A stretch of 64,000 nucleotides of DNA from an uncultured Vibrio sp. (GTDB lineage Bacteria > Pseudomonadota > Gammaproteobacteria > Enterobacterales > Vibrionaceae): positions 124,001 through 188,000 of the forward strand of contig CANNGN010000006.1 of the NCBI GenBank assembly GCA_947504195.1, written 5' to 3'. Made by a program: the position numbers and the translations under genes. Position 1 is the stretch's first letter; the number at the start of each line of letters is the position of its first letter. The notes under the pieces are model-generated. The model worked only from the letters and a program-made list of their open reading frames with translations, was not told the DNA's origin and did not search any database. Of the stretch, positions 36,565-44,345 are shown piece by piece.

Positions 36565-36838
36565 GTGCAGTCGGAATAATCGACCAATACCTAGTCAAGA
36601 TAACCTTCAAAAGGTGATCGATATGTACGGATATACCTTTGATTTTCCGCAAGACAGTAATTTGCCAGTCATGTTCGTAAACGAAAAAATTATAGATAAT
36701 CGTGAGAAACAGTTTCTGATTATTTGGGAGCGATGTTTAGCATTGGACTTCGTTTTTCTTGGATTAGAAAGAGCTGTGAAATTTGCAGTATGGGAAAGGT
36801 TAAACCAGTGCTGGGAAGAAAGAGGGCGCTCTAAGTAA
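36557..36838 (+). CDS. unknown protein of the satellite, 93 residues
   Basis: Small soluble protein starting inside the micro-ORF (8-base overlap), with AAAGGGGG as ribosome site. It is aromatic-rich (several Tyr, Phe and Trp), with a hydrophobic centre (LIIWERCLALDFVFLGLERA, about 55-74) and a basic C-terminus. The hydrophobic part has charged residues within it, so a membrane span is unlikely. It is followed by a 71-bp gap before the helicase gene. Function unknown; its place between alpA and prim suggests a role in replication or helper interplay. Confidence 0.65.
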   Translation: MFECSRNNRPIPSQDNLQKVIDMYGYTFDFPQDSNLPVMFVNEKIIDNREKQFLIIWERCLALDFVFLGLERAVKFAVWERLNQCWEERGRSK

Positions 36839-36909
36839 GAGCGCATTAATTCATGCTGGTGGATCTAGTTTGGCGACCTGACACCACCAGCTAATCAAGA
36901 GTTTAAACT

Positions 36910-38343
36910 ATGAACAATAAATTATCACCCAATATGAATAACTTTTTAATCGAAATATCGAAAGGTTTAACGCCTTATGAGCAGCTAAAAACATTTTGTG
37001 AAACGGTAGAACCCAGACTTTTAAATGATAGCAAGCATCAAATCATACAGACATTTAATCAGACGCATTCAATTGTCCAGCATGGCGCGAAAACGTGGGT
37101 ATGTGAACGGGAAACTGATCATAAGGGAAACACGGGTTACACGTTTTCCGCTGTACCACAAAAGCGGCAGTTATACGCAAACCTTAACTTCGTATACATG
37201 AACGAACAGAACCAAACAAAAACCGCAAATTGTTTCGATTTGTGGATGAAAGACCTAGGGCGGAATTCTTATCATGGTGTTGTGTTCGATCCGTCTGATA
37301 AGGCCGATACACGGTTTCTAAATATGTGGTCAGGCTTTGAAGTTGAGCCTATATCGGGAAGTGATAAGTTAGACCGTATTATGTGGCATTTGCTGCATGT
37401 GGTATGCAATGGCAATAATGAACATTTTTATTACTTGCTCGCATGGATGGCTCACATTATCCAGAAGCCAGAAAAAAAGAGTGGTATTTGTGTCGTACTT
37501 AAATCGGAAGCGAGAGGCACCGGAAAAAGCACTGTGTCAGTTCTAATGGAAAAACTACTAGGGCAGTATGCTATGAGAATACAGGATAGTAAGCACCTGC
37601 TAGGTTCATTTAATAGCCATTTAGCCAACAAACTATTTGTGAATATTGAAGAGGCGTTTTGGAGTGGTTCAAATAAAGATGCTGGAAAGTTTCGCACTTT
37701 GATTACCGACAGCACCATAACTATTGAGGCCAAAGGTAAGGATGCAATAGAGGTGGACAGCTATCATCGATTTTTGATGTGCACCAACAATGATTGGGCA
37801 GTACCAGCTCATCAGCAAGAAAGACGCTTTTTTGTATTGGAAGTGTCGGAATGTAAAAAACAGGATAGAGACTACTTTCAAGCTCTCCATCGGGACATCA
37901 ATGCACCAGAAATAATTGGCCAGTTATTCAACTTTCTAAAGCAATACGATACTAGCCCATTTAATTTAAACAAGGCACCGATGACAGAAGCATTACAAGC
38001 GCAGATAATGGAATCTTTACCAAGTGAAGCGGAATGGCTGCAAAAGGTGTTGGATGATGGTTGTATACTCGACGGCAATCTAAATTACGATCTAGAAAGC
38101 AGTGTTACGACACCAAAACAGAGCTTTTTCAATAGTTATATATCTTATTGTGATGATATGAAAGTTCATGGCTATGAACGGAAAACTCCTAAAGCACTAG
38201 GTAAGTATCTCAAGCAGACATTGGGTATTGTAAGTGAGGGCGGTAAAGTCAAGAGTTCAGGACAACGCGTAAATTGCTACAGGACTAGACCGCTCAATGA
38301 AATGCAGCAATGCTTTGAACATTATTACCAGTACCAGCAATGA
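36910..38343 (+). CDS. SF3 helicase / primase-helicase family protein (DUF5906-like)
   Basis: 477-residue replication protein, the Prim component expected of a PICMI. Walker A is ARGTGKST (201-208), the Walker B-like segment is KLFVNIEEAFW (241-251), the sensor is CTNND (291-295) and the Arg-finger region is QQERRFF (302-308): the SF3/D5-like helicase set. The N-terminal 180 residues have no clear AEP or TOPRIM primase motif that I can see, so priming activity is uncertain. It likely unwinds the element's origin after excision. Followed by a hairpin with a U-tract. Confidence 0.88.
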   Translation: MNNKLSPNMNNFLIEISKGLTPYEQLKTFCETVEPRLLNDSKHQIIQTFNQTHSIVQHGAKTWVCERETDHKGNTGYTFSAVPQKRQLYANLNFVYMNEQNQTKTANCFDLWMKDLGRNSYHGVVFDPSDKADTRFLNMWSGFEVEPISGSDKLDRIMWHLLHVVCNGNNEHFYYLLAWMAHIIQKPEKKSGICVVLKSEARGTGKSTVSVLMEKLLGQYAMRIQDSKHLLGSFNSHLANKLFVNIEEAFWSGSNKDAGKFRTLITDSTITIEAKGKDAIEVDSYHRFLMCTNNDWAVPAHQQERRFFVLEVSECKKQDRDYFQALHRDINAPEIIGQLFNFLKQYDTSPFNLNKAPMTEALQAQIMESLPSEAEWLQKVLDDGCILDGNLNYDLESSVTTPKQSFFNSYISYCDDMKVHGYERKTPKALGKYLKQTLGIVSEGGKVKSSGQRVNCYRTRPLNEMQQCFEHYYQYQQ

Positions 38344-38347
38344 GAAA

Positions 38348-38375
38348 GAGTCCGCCAAAGTGCGGACTTTTTTAT
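38348..38375 (+). terminator. terminator after the helicase gene
   Basis: AGTCCGC, short loop, GCGGACT then TTTTTTAT. A compact GC-rich stem with a U-tract, starting about 5 bases after the stop. Confidence 0.85.
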
Positions 38376-38553
38376 AACGCAAATAAATGAATATTGTATA
38401 AATATCGCCAAATTGAGAAACGTACTGCGTTTGAGTTGGGGAAATTTGTTTACACTGATCTCGTAATCTCGAACCAATTAATGCAAATCGATGGGCAACC
38501 CACTGGCATTAGTTATTTTAGATAAATTCATTTTTATATCTGGAGTTTGTGCA

Positions 38554-38712
38554 ATGAAAACAGGGAAATTAGTTTTAGCGATTATGATTGGGTTTTTAGT
38601 CGGTGCTTTTGTTTCAAACGCTATAGCTTCATCGCCTACACTATGGTCTTTACTAATCGGTACTCTATCTGGGTATGTTACGTTTTTTGCGGTAAAAAAA
38701 ATTACACAGTAA
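38554..38712 (+). CDS. 52-residue predicted membrane protein
   Basis: Two hydrophobic segments (about 6-24 and 33-47) with a short Ser/Pro loop and a Lys-rich C-terminus (AVKKITQ). The ATG at 38554 has a GGAG ribosome site; the frame is open from 38491, but the longer start lacks one. It is separated from the helicase gene by a terminator, so it is expressed on its own. In phage satellites, lone small cargo genes at this position often affect superinfecting phages. That role is a guess from position and topology. Confidence 0.6.
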   Translation: MKTGKLVLAIMIGFLVGAFVSNAIASSPTLWSLLIGTLSGYVTFFAVKKITQ

Positions 38713-38912
38713 ATCGAATTAGAGATTTGATATTACTCGTATAAAAATATAGCTGTATAAAATGAATTAAGCATATCAACAAAAACTAATAGCAGCCTTT
38801 ATGGACTATAAGAATGAGCCTTAATAGGACATTATTAATAATACTTCGACATCACATCTGTGAAATGTTTTGAATCATATGGAGTGTGCTTGTCCACTTT
38901 AAAAATCAAAAT

Positions 38913-38939
38913 GTCCTAAGCAAACTATTAGCTTAGGGC
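38913..38939. repeat. inverted GTCCTAAGC / GCTTAGGGC in the right end
   Basis: 9-base arms with one mismatch and a 9-base spacer. It shares the GTCCTAAG word with the sites before the integrase gene. Confidence 0.55.
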
Positions 38940-39054
38940 AGGCGTAGTCCTTATCCTAAAAGGCTTTGTCCTAAGTTCCCTATTGTCCTGACTGTTTTTT
39001 TGTTTGCAGAAGTAAAAACTTGGACATCACTTTTAGGTGGTTAGCTTTCTTAAT

Positions 39055-39075
39055 GTGGGGGTTTTTGTGGGGGTT
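39055..39075. repeat. right pair of GTGGGGGTT repeats
   Basis: GTGGGGGTT at 39055-39063 and 39067-39075, the same orientation and 12-base period as the left pair. It lies 67 bases from the attR core. Confidence 0.6.
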
Positions 39076-39080
39076 AAACA

Positions 39081-39116
39081 AAAAAGGACTTGCCATAAAA
39101 TGGTAAGTCCCTTTTA
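39081..39116 (-). terminator. fis terminator supplied by the satellite
   Basis: GGACTTGCC, loop ATAAAAT, GGTAAGTCC (one wobble pair) with A-tract before and T-tract after. It is 25 bases beyond the fis stop on the minus strand, inside the element, so it replaces the terminator displaced to 34079-34129. It can also end element transcripts running rightward. Confidence 0.85.
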
Positions 39117-39140
39117 AATCAGTATCTTATAGATTTCTTA

Positions 39141-39437
39141 TTAGTTCATGCCGTATTTTTTTAATTTCTTACGTAGCGTACCACGGTTAATACCCATCAT
39201 GTTTGCCGCTTTGGTTTGGTTACCACGAGTGTACTGCATGATCATATCGAGTAATGGTTGTTCTACTTCTGCGAGAACTAATTCGTATAGCTCAGTTACT
39301 TCTTGGCCATTTAATTGCGCAAGGTAGTTTTTAAGAGATGCTTTAACGGAGTCACGCAATGGTTTTTGAGTGACTTGGTCTTGTGAAGTTACGGTAGTTA
39401 CGGTTAAAGCTTCTGAAGTCAGATTTTGTTCGAACAT
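39141..39437 (-). CDS. fis: nucleoid protein / global regulator Fis
   Basis: 98-residue Fis, the full normal length. Transcription regulator, DNA bender and recombination factor. The C-terminal HTH is [20 protein letters not shown]. The start at 39437 gives the family N-terminus MFEQNL; the frame is open to 39491 but the extension is not family-like. It follows dusB by 19 bases, the standard dusB-fis operon. The last codons (KYGMN and stop) are the attR core of the satellite, so the protein is intact despite the insertion. Confidence 0.96.
   Translation of the reverse strand: MFEQNLTSEALTVTTVTSQDQVTQKPLRDSVKASLKNYLAQLNGQEVTELYELVLAEVEQPLLDMIMQYTRGNQTKAANMMGINRGTLRKKLKKYGMN
39142..39157. repeat. 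attR, 16-bp core direct repeat in fis
   Basis: TAGTTCATGCCGTATT, identical to attL at 34133-34148. On the minus strand it encodes the end of Fis. Confidence 0.9.
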
Positions 39438-39456
39438 ATTCGGGCTAGCTCTTCTC

Positions 39457-40431
39457 TTAATTGTATGATGCAATGTTATCAAAATACCCATTCAAGGCGT
39501 CAAGTTGCAGCGGGGCTGCTTCTATAGCATTGAAGGTTCTGCGAAATTCACTTGCTTCTTCATGTTCTTTTAGATACCACCCAACGTGCTTACGCGCTAT
39601 ACGGGGGCCTAGGTACTCGCCATAGAAATGGTGGAGTGCCTGAACATGACCAAGTAGTATATCTTTTACTTTTTCATTTGGAAGTTGCGGCATTTTTGTA
39701 CCGTTTTCCAAATAGTATTGGATTTCCTGAAAAATCCACGGTCGTCCTTGAGCAGGGCGGCCAATCATCAATGCGTCTGCACCAGTGTATTCCAGTACAT
39801 ATTTTGCCTTCTCGGGACTATCAATATCACCATTGGCGATAATCGGTATCGAGACGGCTTGTTTAACCGCTTTAATGTAGTCGTATTCTGCTTTACCTTT
39901 GTACATGCATGCTTTTGTTCTTCCATGAAGAGCAAGAGCTTGTATGCCACAATCTTCGGCGATATGAGCAATATGAACACAGTTCTTATTGTTAGTATCC
40001 CAGCCGGTACGAGTCTTTAATGTTACTGGAACATCAACCGCATTTACTACCGACGTTAGAATTGACCGAATCAATTCTGGATGCTGGAGTAAGGCGGAGC
40101 CCGCAAGCTTCTTATTCACTTTCTTAGCAGGACAACCCATATTGATGTCGATGATTTGCGCACCGTTCTCAACACTGAATTGTGCCGCTTCAGCCATTAA
40201 TTGTGGGTCAGAACCTGCGATTTGCACCGAACGAATACCGGATTCGCCTTGATGCACCATTCGCTGTTTTGATTTCGAGGTTTTCCACGTTGCAGGGTTG
40301 GAAGACATCATTTCACTGACGGCCATCCCTGCACCATATTGAAGACATAACTCGCGAAATGGTCTATCTGTTACGCCCGCCATTGGGGCAACGATAAGAT
40401 TATTCTTAAGTTGGTAGTTTCCTATCTTCAA
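39457..40431 (-). CDS. dusB: tRNA-dihydrouridine synthase B
   Basis: FMN enzyme reducing uridine to dihydrouridine in tRNA. TIM barrel with [13 protein letters not shown] near the N-terminus, catalytic Cys in [24 protein letters not shown] and [11 protein letters not shown] motifs, and a C-terminal helical tRNA-binding domain. The TTG at 40431 is chosen because it is preceded by TAGG and gives the family start (M)KIGNYQLKN; an upstream in-frame ATG (40449) has no ribosome site. About 324 residues. First gene of the dusB-fis operon. Confidence 0.93.
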   Translation of the reverse strand: MKIGNYQLKNNLIVAPMAGVTDRPFRELCLQYGAGMAVSEMMSSNPATWKTSKSKQRMVHQGESGIRSVQIAGSDPQLMAEAAQFSVENGAQIIDINMGCPAKKVNKKLAGSALLQHPELIRSILTSVVNAVDVPVTLKTRTGWDTNNKNCVHIAHIAEDCGIQALALHGRTKACMYKGKAEYDYIKAVKQAVSIPIIANGDIDSPEKAKYVLEYTGADALMIGRPAQGRPWIFQEIQYYLENGTKMPQLPNEKVKDILLGHVQALHHFYGEYLGPRIARKHVGWYLKEHEEASEFRRTFNAIEAAPLQLDALNGYFDNIASYN

Positions 40432-40573
40432 AATACCTACACAGATCATTAATGGTAAGGGCGCGCATTTTACGCATTTTTTTAGGAGCTGAAAAGCCTA
40501 ATATTTAACCATTTAACAATTGTTTTAGTAAATTGTCTATATTTCAATCAATTAAGTTAAAAATAGTCTTTTC

Positions 40574-41458
40574 CTATTGTTTCTGACCTGAAATTCGACA
40601 CCATTCTTGCTTCTCGATGATCGGATCCAATTTCAATTGGTCTTGATAGTAGGTCGCAACGTCATTCGCTTGGGTATCGAGAACACCAGACATCGCAAGA
40701 TAACCCTGTGGTTTCATTAACCCTTTAATAACACCAGAAAGTTCACGTAGAGGGCCTGCAAGGATATTTGCCACTACAACATCGGCAAGTAAGCCTTCTG
40801 GCTGATCTTGTGGAAGATAAAGCTCAAGTTGGTCTTCGACACCGTTTCGCTGAGCATTATCTCGTGATGCTGTTAGTGCTTGAGGATCGATGTCGATGCC
40901 AATGACTTTCGCTGCACCAAGTTTGATTGCCGCAATTGCGAGAATACCGGAGCCACAACCGAAATCGATGACGGTTTTTCCATTTAGATCTAAGCCATCG
41001 AGCCACTCAAGACAGAGTGCTGTTGTTGGGTGTGTTCCTGTTCCGAATGCTAAGCCGGGATCAAGCATAACATTCACTGCTTCAGGGTGAGGGATTTCAC
41101 GCCAGCTTGGGCACACCCAGAGGCGTTCACCAAATTGCATCGGATGGAAGTTATCCATCCACTCACGTTCCCAATCCTTATCTTCTATTTGCTCTACTTT
41201 ATAAGCAAAGTCTGCCGTAAGCATCTTACTGGCTTTTATCTGGTTGATAATCGAATTGGTATCGCTATCTGCATCGTAAAGTGCAAGTATGTCCGTGTCG
41301 CCCCATAAGCGAGTTTCACCGGGAAGTGGCTCAAAGACAGGGGTATCCTTGGCATCTAGAAAGGTAATGGACAATGCTCCAGTCTCTTCCATTAGCATGT
41401 CGCCTATTTGTTCGGAGTTGTCATTTGTGGCGTTGAGTTTGATTTGAATCCAAGGCAT
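40574..41458 (-). CDS. prmA: ribosomal protein L11 methyltransferase
   Basis: SAM-dependent trimethylation of ribosomal protein L11. It has 294 residues from the ATG at 41458 (MPWIQIKLN, the family start). The open frame runs 44 codons further, but that extension is not PrmA-like. The N-terminal L11-recognition domain (1-about 60) precedes a Rossmann methyltransferase with [15 protein letters not shown] (SAM loop) and the [10 protein letters not shown] motif. The [14 protein letters not shown] stretch is diagnostic. Downstream of accC on the same strand but separated from it by a terminator. Confidence 0.96.
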   Translation of the reverse strand: MPWIQIKLNATNDNSEQIGDMLMEETGALSITFLDAKDTPVFEPLPGETRLWGDTDILALYDADSDTNSIINQIKASKMLTADFAYKVEQIEDKDWEREWMDNFHPMQFGERLWVCPSWREIPHPEAVNVMLDPGLAFGTGTHPTTALCLEWLDGLDLNGKTVIDFGCGSGILAIAAIKLGAAKVIGIDIDPQALTASRDNAQRNGVEDQLELYLPQDQPEGLLADVVVANILAGPLRELSGVIKGLMKPQGYLAMSGVLDTQANDVATYYQDQLKLDPIIEKQEWCRISGQKQ

Positions 41459-41554
41459 AGCGGTTAATCTTGTTCTGGGGTTGAATGGGCGAGAGTGTAT
41501 CAGATATTGATGTGCTTTTGTGATTATCCCTTTTTGATTTTGGATGAAAAACAA

Positions 41555-41586
41555 ACAAAAAAGCTCACCGAAGTGAGCTTTTATTA
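41555..41586. terminator. terminator between accC and prmA
   Basis: AAGCTCAC, loop CGAA, GTGAGCTT (41561-41580), with A-rich and T-rich flanks. It serves the minus-strand accBC transcript and lies upstream of prmA. Confidence 0.85.
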
Positions 41587-41598
41587 ACAACTTTCTAC

Positions 41599-42942
41599 TT
41601 ATTGGAGACCGAGTTTCTTCTCTAGATAGTGGATATTCGCTCCACCATGTTGGAAGTTTTCATCAGCCATGATGACTTGTTGAAGTGGAATATTGGTTTT
41701 AATGCCTTCAATAATAAGTTCGTTGAGTGCATTTTTCATTCGAGCTATCGCCACATCGCGGTTTTCACCGTAACAGATTAGCTTACCAACCATTGAGTCA
41801 TAATAAGGTGGTACAGTGTAATCGGTGTAGATATGAGAATCCCAACGAACCCCTAAGCCACCAGGAGTATGGAAGCGTTCAACTTTACCTGGAGAAGGTA
41901 GGAAGCTAACCGGGTCTTCTGCGTTGATTCGACATTCGATTGCATGCCCACTGATTTTAATGTCATCTTGAGTAAATGATAACGGTTGACCAGCGGCAAT
42001 GCGAAGTTGCTCTTTGATCAGATCGACACCAGTGACCATTTCAGTGACTGGGTGCTCAACTTGAATACGAGTATTCATTTCGATGAAATAGAATTCGCCA
42101 TTTTCATAGAGGAATTCAAATGTACCAGCACCACGGTAACCAATTTCGATACACGCACGAGTACAACGCTCACCGATAAATCTGCGCATTTCAGCAGTAA
42201 TTCCCGGAGCTGGAGCCTCTTCGACTACCTTTTGGTGACGACGTTGCATTGAGCAATCACGCTCACCTAGATGGATTGCACCACCCTGACCATCAGCAAT
42301 AACTTGAACTTCAACGTGACGAGGGTTTTCAAGGTATTTTTCCATGTAAACAATGTCGTTGTTAAACGCAGCTTTTGCTTCTGTTTTTGTCATCTGAATA
42401 GATTGAATGAGCTCAGCTTCACCACGTACCACTCGCATACCACGACCACCACCGCCGCCAGAAGCTTTGATGATAACTGGATAGCCAATACGTTTAGCAA
42501 TAGCTTTATTTTTTGCGTCATTGGTTTCTAGTGGACCATCTGAACCTGGAACGCATGGAACGCCAGCTTTCTTCATTGAGTTGATCGCGGAAACTTTGTC
42601 GCCCATTAAGCGAATTGTTTCTGCTTTCGGTCCAACAAAAATAAACCCAGACTTCTCTACCATTTCAGCAAAATCGGCATTTTCTGAAAGGAAGCCATAT
42701 CCAGGGTGAATCGCGACCGCACCGGTGATTTCAGCCGCAGAAATAATCCGTGGGATATTTAGGTAACTTTCCATACTTGATGCTGGACCGATACACATGG
42801 CTTCATCAGCTAAAAGAACGTGTTTTAAATCACGATCGGCAGTTGAGTGTACTGCAACGGTTTTAATTCCGAGTTCTTTACACGCGCGAAGTACCCTAAG
42901 GGCAATTTCACCTCGGTTGGCAATAACTATCTTATCTAGCAT
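41599..42942 (-). CDS. accC: acetyl-CoA carboxylase, biotin carboxylase subunit
   Basis: ATP-dependent carboxylation of biotin on AccB, the first committed step of fatty-acid synthesis. 447 residues, typical. N-terminal [20 protein letters not shown]. The ATP-grasp glycine loop is [14 protein letters not shown] near 159-172. The [16 protein letters not shown] block near 231-246 and [14 protein letters not shown] near 288-301 carry Glu, Asn and Arg catalytic residues. 14 bp after accB. Confidence 0.97.
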   Translation of the reverse strand: MLDKIVIANRGEIALRVLRACKELGIKTVAVHSTADRDLKHVLLADEAMCIGPASSMESYLNIPRIISAAEITGAVAIHPGYGFLSENADFAEMVEKSGFIFVGPKAETIRLMGDKVSAINSMKKAGVPCVPGSDGPLETNDAKNKAIAKRIGYPVIIKASGGGGGRGMRVVRGEAELIQSIQMTKTEAKAAFNNDIVYMEKYLENPRHVEVQVIADGQGGAIHLGERDCSMQRRHQKVVEEAPAPGITAEMRRFIGERCTRACIEIGYRGAGTFEFLYENGEFYFIEMNTRIQVEHPVTEMVTGVDLIKEQLRIAAGQPLSFTQDDIKISGHAIECRINAEDPVSFLPSPGKVERFHTPGGLGVRWDSHIYTDYTVPPYYDSMVGKLICYGENRDVAIARMKNALNELIIEGIKTNIPLQQVIMADENFQHGGANIHYLEKKLGLQ

Positions 42943-42956
42943 TTTGAGCGCCTCGA

Positions 42957-43418
42957 TTATTCGATTACAACAAGTGGTTGGTCGAATTCAACTGGTTGGC
43001 CATCTTCAACAAGGATGGCTTTAATAACACCTGATTTATCGGCTTCAATTTGGTTCATCATTTTCATTGCTTCAACGATACATAGTGCGTCGCCAACATT
43101 GACGCTTTGGCCAACAGCAACAAATGCTTTCGATTCAGGGCTTGGTGCACTGTAGAAAGTTCCGACCATCGGAGAAAGAACTTGATGTCCGGCCTCAACC
43201 GCTGGAGCTGCTTCTTCTGTGGCTACTGGAGCCGCTGATGGAGCGCTAACCGCAGGAGCTGCTACTGATGGTGCTGCCATTGCTGGAGCTTGAGAGTACA
43301 CAGGAGCATTTCCATACCGGCTGATTTTTACTGACTCTTCGCCTTCGGAAATTTCTAGCTCAGCGATGCCTGATTCTTCAACTAATTCGATTAGCTTTTT
43401 AATTTTACGAATATCCAT
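42957..43418 (-). CDS. accB: acetyl-CoA carboxylase, biotin carboxyl carrier protein
   Basis: BCCP, 153 residues from the ATG at 43418 ([17 protein letters not shown], the family start); an 11-codon open extension upstream is ignored. An Ala/Pro-rich mobile linker (about 40-75) joins the N-terminal part to the biotinyl domain. Biotin is attached to K119 in EAMKMMNQ, with the thumb region SPMVGTFY. Sits between aroQ and accC, the usual aroQ-accB-accC order. Confidence 0.97.
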   Translation of the reverse strand: MDIRKIKKLIELVEESGIAELEISEGEESVKISRYGNAPVYSQAPAMAAPSVAAPAVSAPSAAPVATEEAAPAVEAGHQVLSPMVGTFYSAPSPESKAFVAVGQSVNVGDALCIVEAMKMMNQIEADKSGVIKAILVEDGQPVEFDQPLVVIE

Positions 43419-43480
43419 TGTATTTTCTCTTTTATCTTGTGAATAAGACAACTCTCATTTAAGAGCTGCAGAGTGATTGA

Positions 43481-43930
43481 TTACTGATTCTGCAAGTGAT
43501 TAATCGCTGCAGACAGTGCGAATTGGTAGCCTTGTGCGCCTAACCCACAAATCACACCTTGTGCCTTATCAGACAAGTAGGAGTGATGACGGAAGGCTTC
43601 ACGGGCATGAACATTTGAAAGATGAACTTCAATAAATGGAATCGCGACCCCGAGCAATGCATCACGAAGCGCCACACTAGTGTGTGTAAAAGCCGCTGGG
43701 TTAATGATGATAAAATCCACTTTATCGTAAGCATTATGGATGGCTTCAAGAAGTTCATACTCACGATTGGATTGAAGATGATCTAACTCAACATTAGCCG
43801 AAGCTGCTTGCTCTGTTAGTGTGGTAACAATATCAGCTAAGGTATTGGAGCCATAATGTGCGGGCTCGCGTAAGCCGAGCAAGTTGAGATTAGGGCCATT
43901 AAGTACAAGAATTCGAAATTTTGCAGTCAT
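43481..43930 (-). CDS. aroQ: 3-dehydroquinate dehydratase, type II
   Basis: Third step of the shikimate pathway. 149 residues, the standard type II size. Starts [19 protein letters not shown]; the flexible loop Arg and Tyr are in LREPAHYG, with the later [15 protein letters not shown] and [11 protein letters not shown] (catalytic His) segments. The usual QSNHEGEL is QSNREYEL here, a change in the loop that closes over the substrate. Upstream of accBC on the same strand. Confidence 0.95.
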   Translation of the reverse strand: MTAKFRILVLNGPNLNLLGLREPAHYGSNTLADIVTTLTEQAASANVELDHLQSNREYELLEAIHNAYDKVDFIIINPAAFTHTSVALRDALLGVAIPFIEVHLSNVHAREAFRHHSYLSDKAQGVICGLGAQGYQFALSAAINHLQNQ

Positions 43931-44345
43931 TTTGCCGATATCTTCTATCATCGTGAGGGAATTCTAGATAATCCCATATTTTTAAACGTTTCACACAGGA
44001 AAATTTGTAAATTTTATGTACAAAACAAAGAATTAATGGAGATTATAGCTAATTAGCAACATTTAGCAGCAATTTACTGGTCTTATCACCTAGTTTAGTG
44101 GTTGTTTTACTCTAATTTTACGCGACCGTAAGCCTACGTGTTTTGACTCAATATGAAGCCAGACAAGGCTTAGCAAATGATTAACGCCGCTTAGTTATGA
44201 TCTATCTTAGAATATATGACTGATTAGTGGCAGCGATGTTCCTGTCTATCAATCTTTTTTGACATAATGTCACAAAAAAAGCCACCGCGAGGGTGGCTAA
44301 AGACCATGTGGAACTAAGGACATGTTGAACCATGGGTAAAACGAA
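43931..44345. other. gap between aroQ and acs
   Basis: 415 bp without a gene. The aroQ-side part must hold the aroQ-accBC promoter; the acs side holds the acs terminator (next entry). I see no operator that I can name. Confidence 0.55.
44273..44299 (-). terminator. acs terminator
   Basis: AGCCACC (44280-44286), loop GCGA, GGGTGGCT, and on the minus strand a run of seven T follows. It lies about 47 bp after the acs stop. Confidence 0.88.

Larger units (their letters stand above)
38713..39140. other. non-coding right end of the satellite, repeat-rich
   Basis: This 430-bp stretch without genes is dense in GTCC/GGAC motifs: GTCCTAAGC (38913-38921) facing GCTTAGGGC (38931-38939), GTCCTAAG (38968-38975), TGTCC (38891, 38984) and GGACA (39022). 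A paired GTGGGGGTT follows at 39055-39075. It is a candidate for replication origin iterons, integrase/excisionase arm sites or a packaging site recognised by the helper phage. Confidence 0.5.
34133..39157. mobile_element. PICMI-like phage satellite integrated at the 3' end of fis
   Basis: A 5.0-kb element between 16-bp direct repeats, one being the last codons of fis. All seven genes run in the plus direction: tyrosine integrase, unknown 160-residue protein, AlpA-like regulator, 36- and 93-residue unknowns, SF3 helicase/primase-type protein, 52-residue membrane protein. No capsid, tail, portal or terminase gene is present. Phage-Inducible Chromosomal Minimalist Islands of Vibrionaceae are known for this size, integration at fis and an int-alpA-prim core, and spread using virulent helper phages. 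Mobility here is inferred. Confidence 0.88.

Noticed and set aside
34278..39075. CRISPR-like repeats
   Set aside because: Repeats are 9 bases in two pairs at the element ends, with no regular spacers or cas genes.
39141..39157. tRNA gene as integration target
   Set aside because: The att core is the end of fis; no cloverleaf or tRNA motif is visible.
34133..39157. Prophage or plasmid-derived element
   Set aside because: No structural, lysis, partition or conjugation genes; the small core gene set and fis site fit a satellite better.
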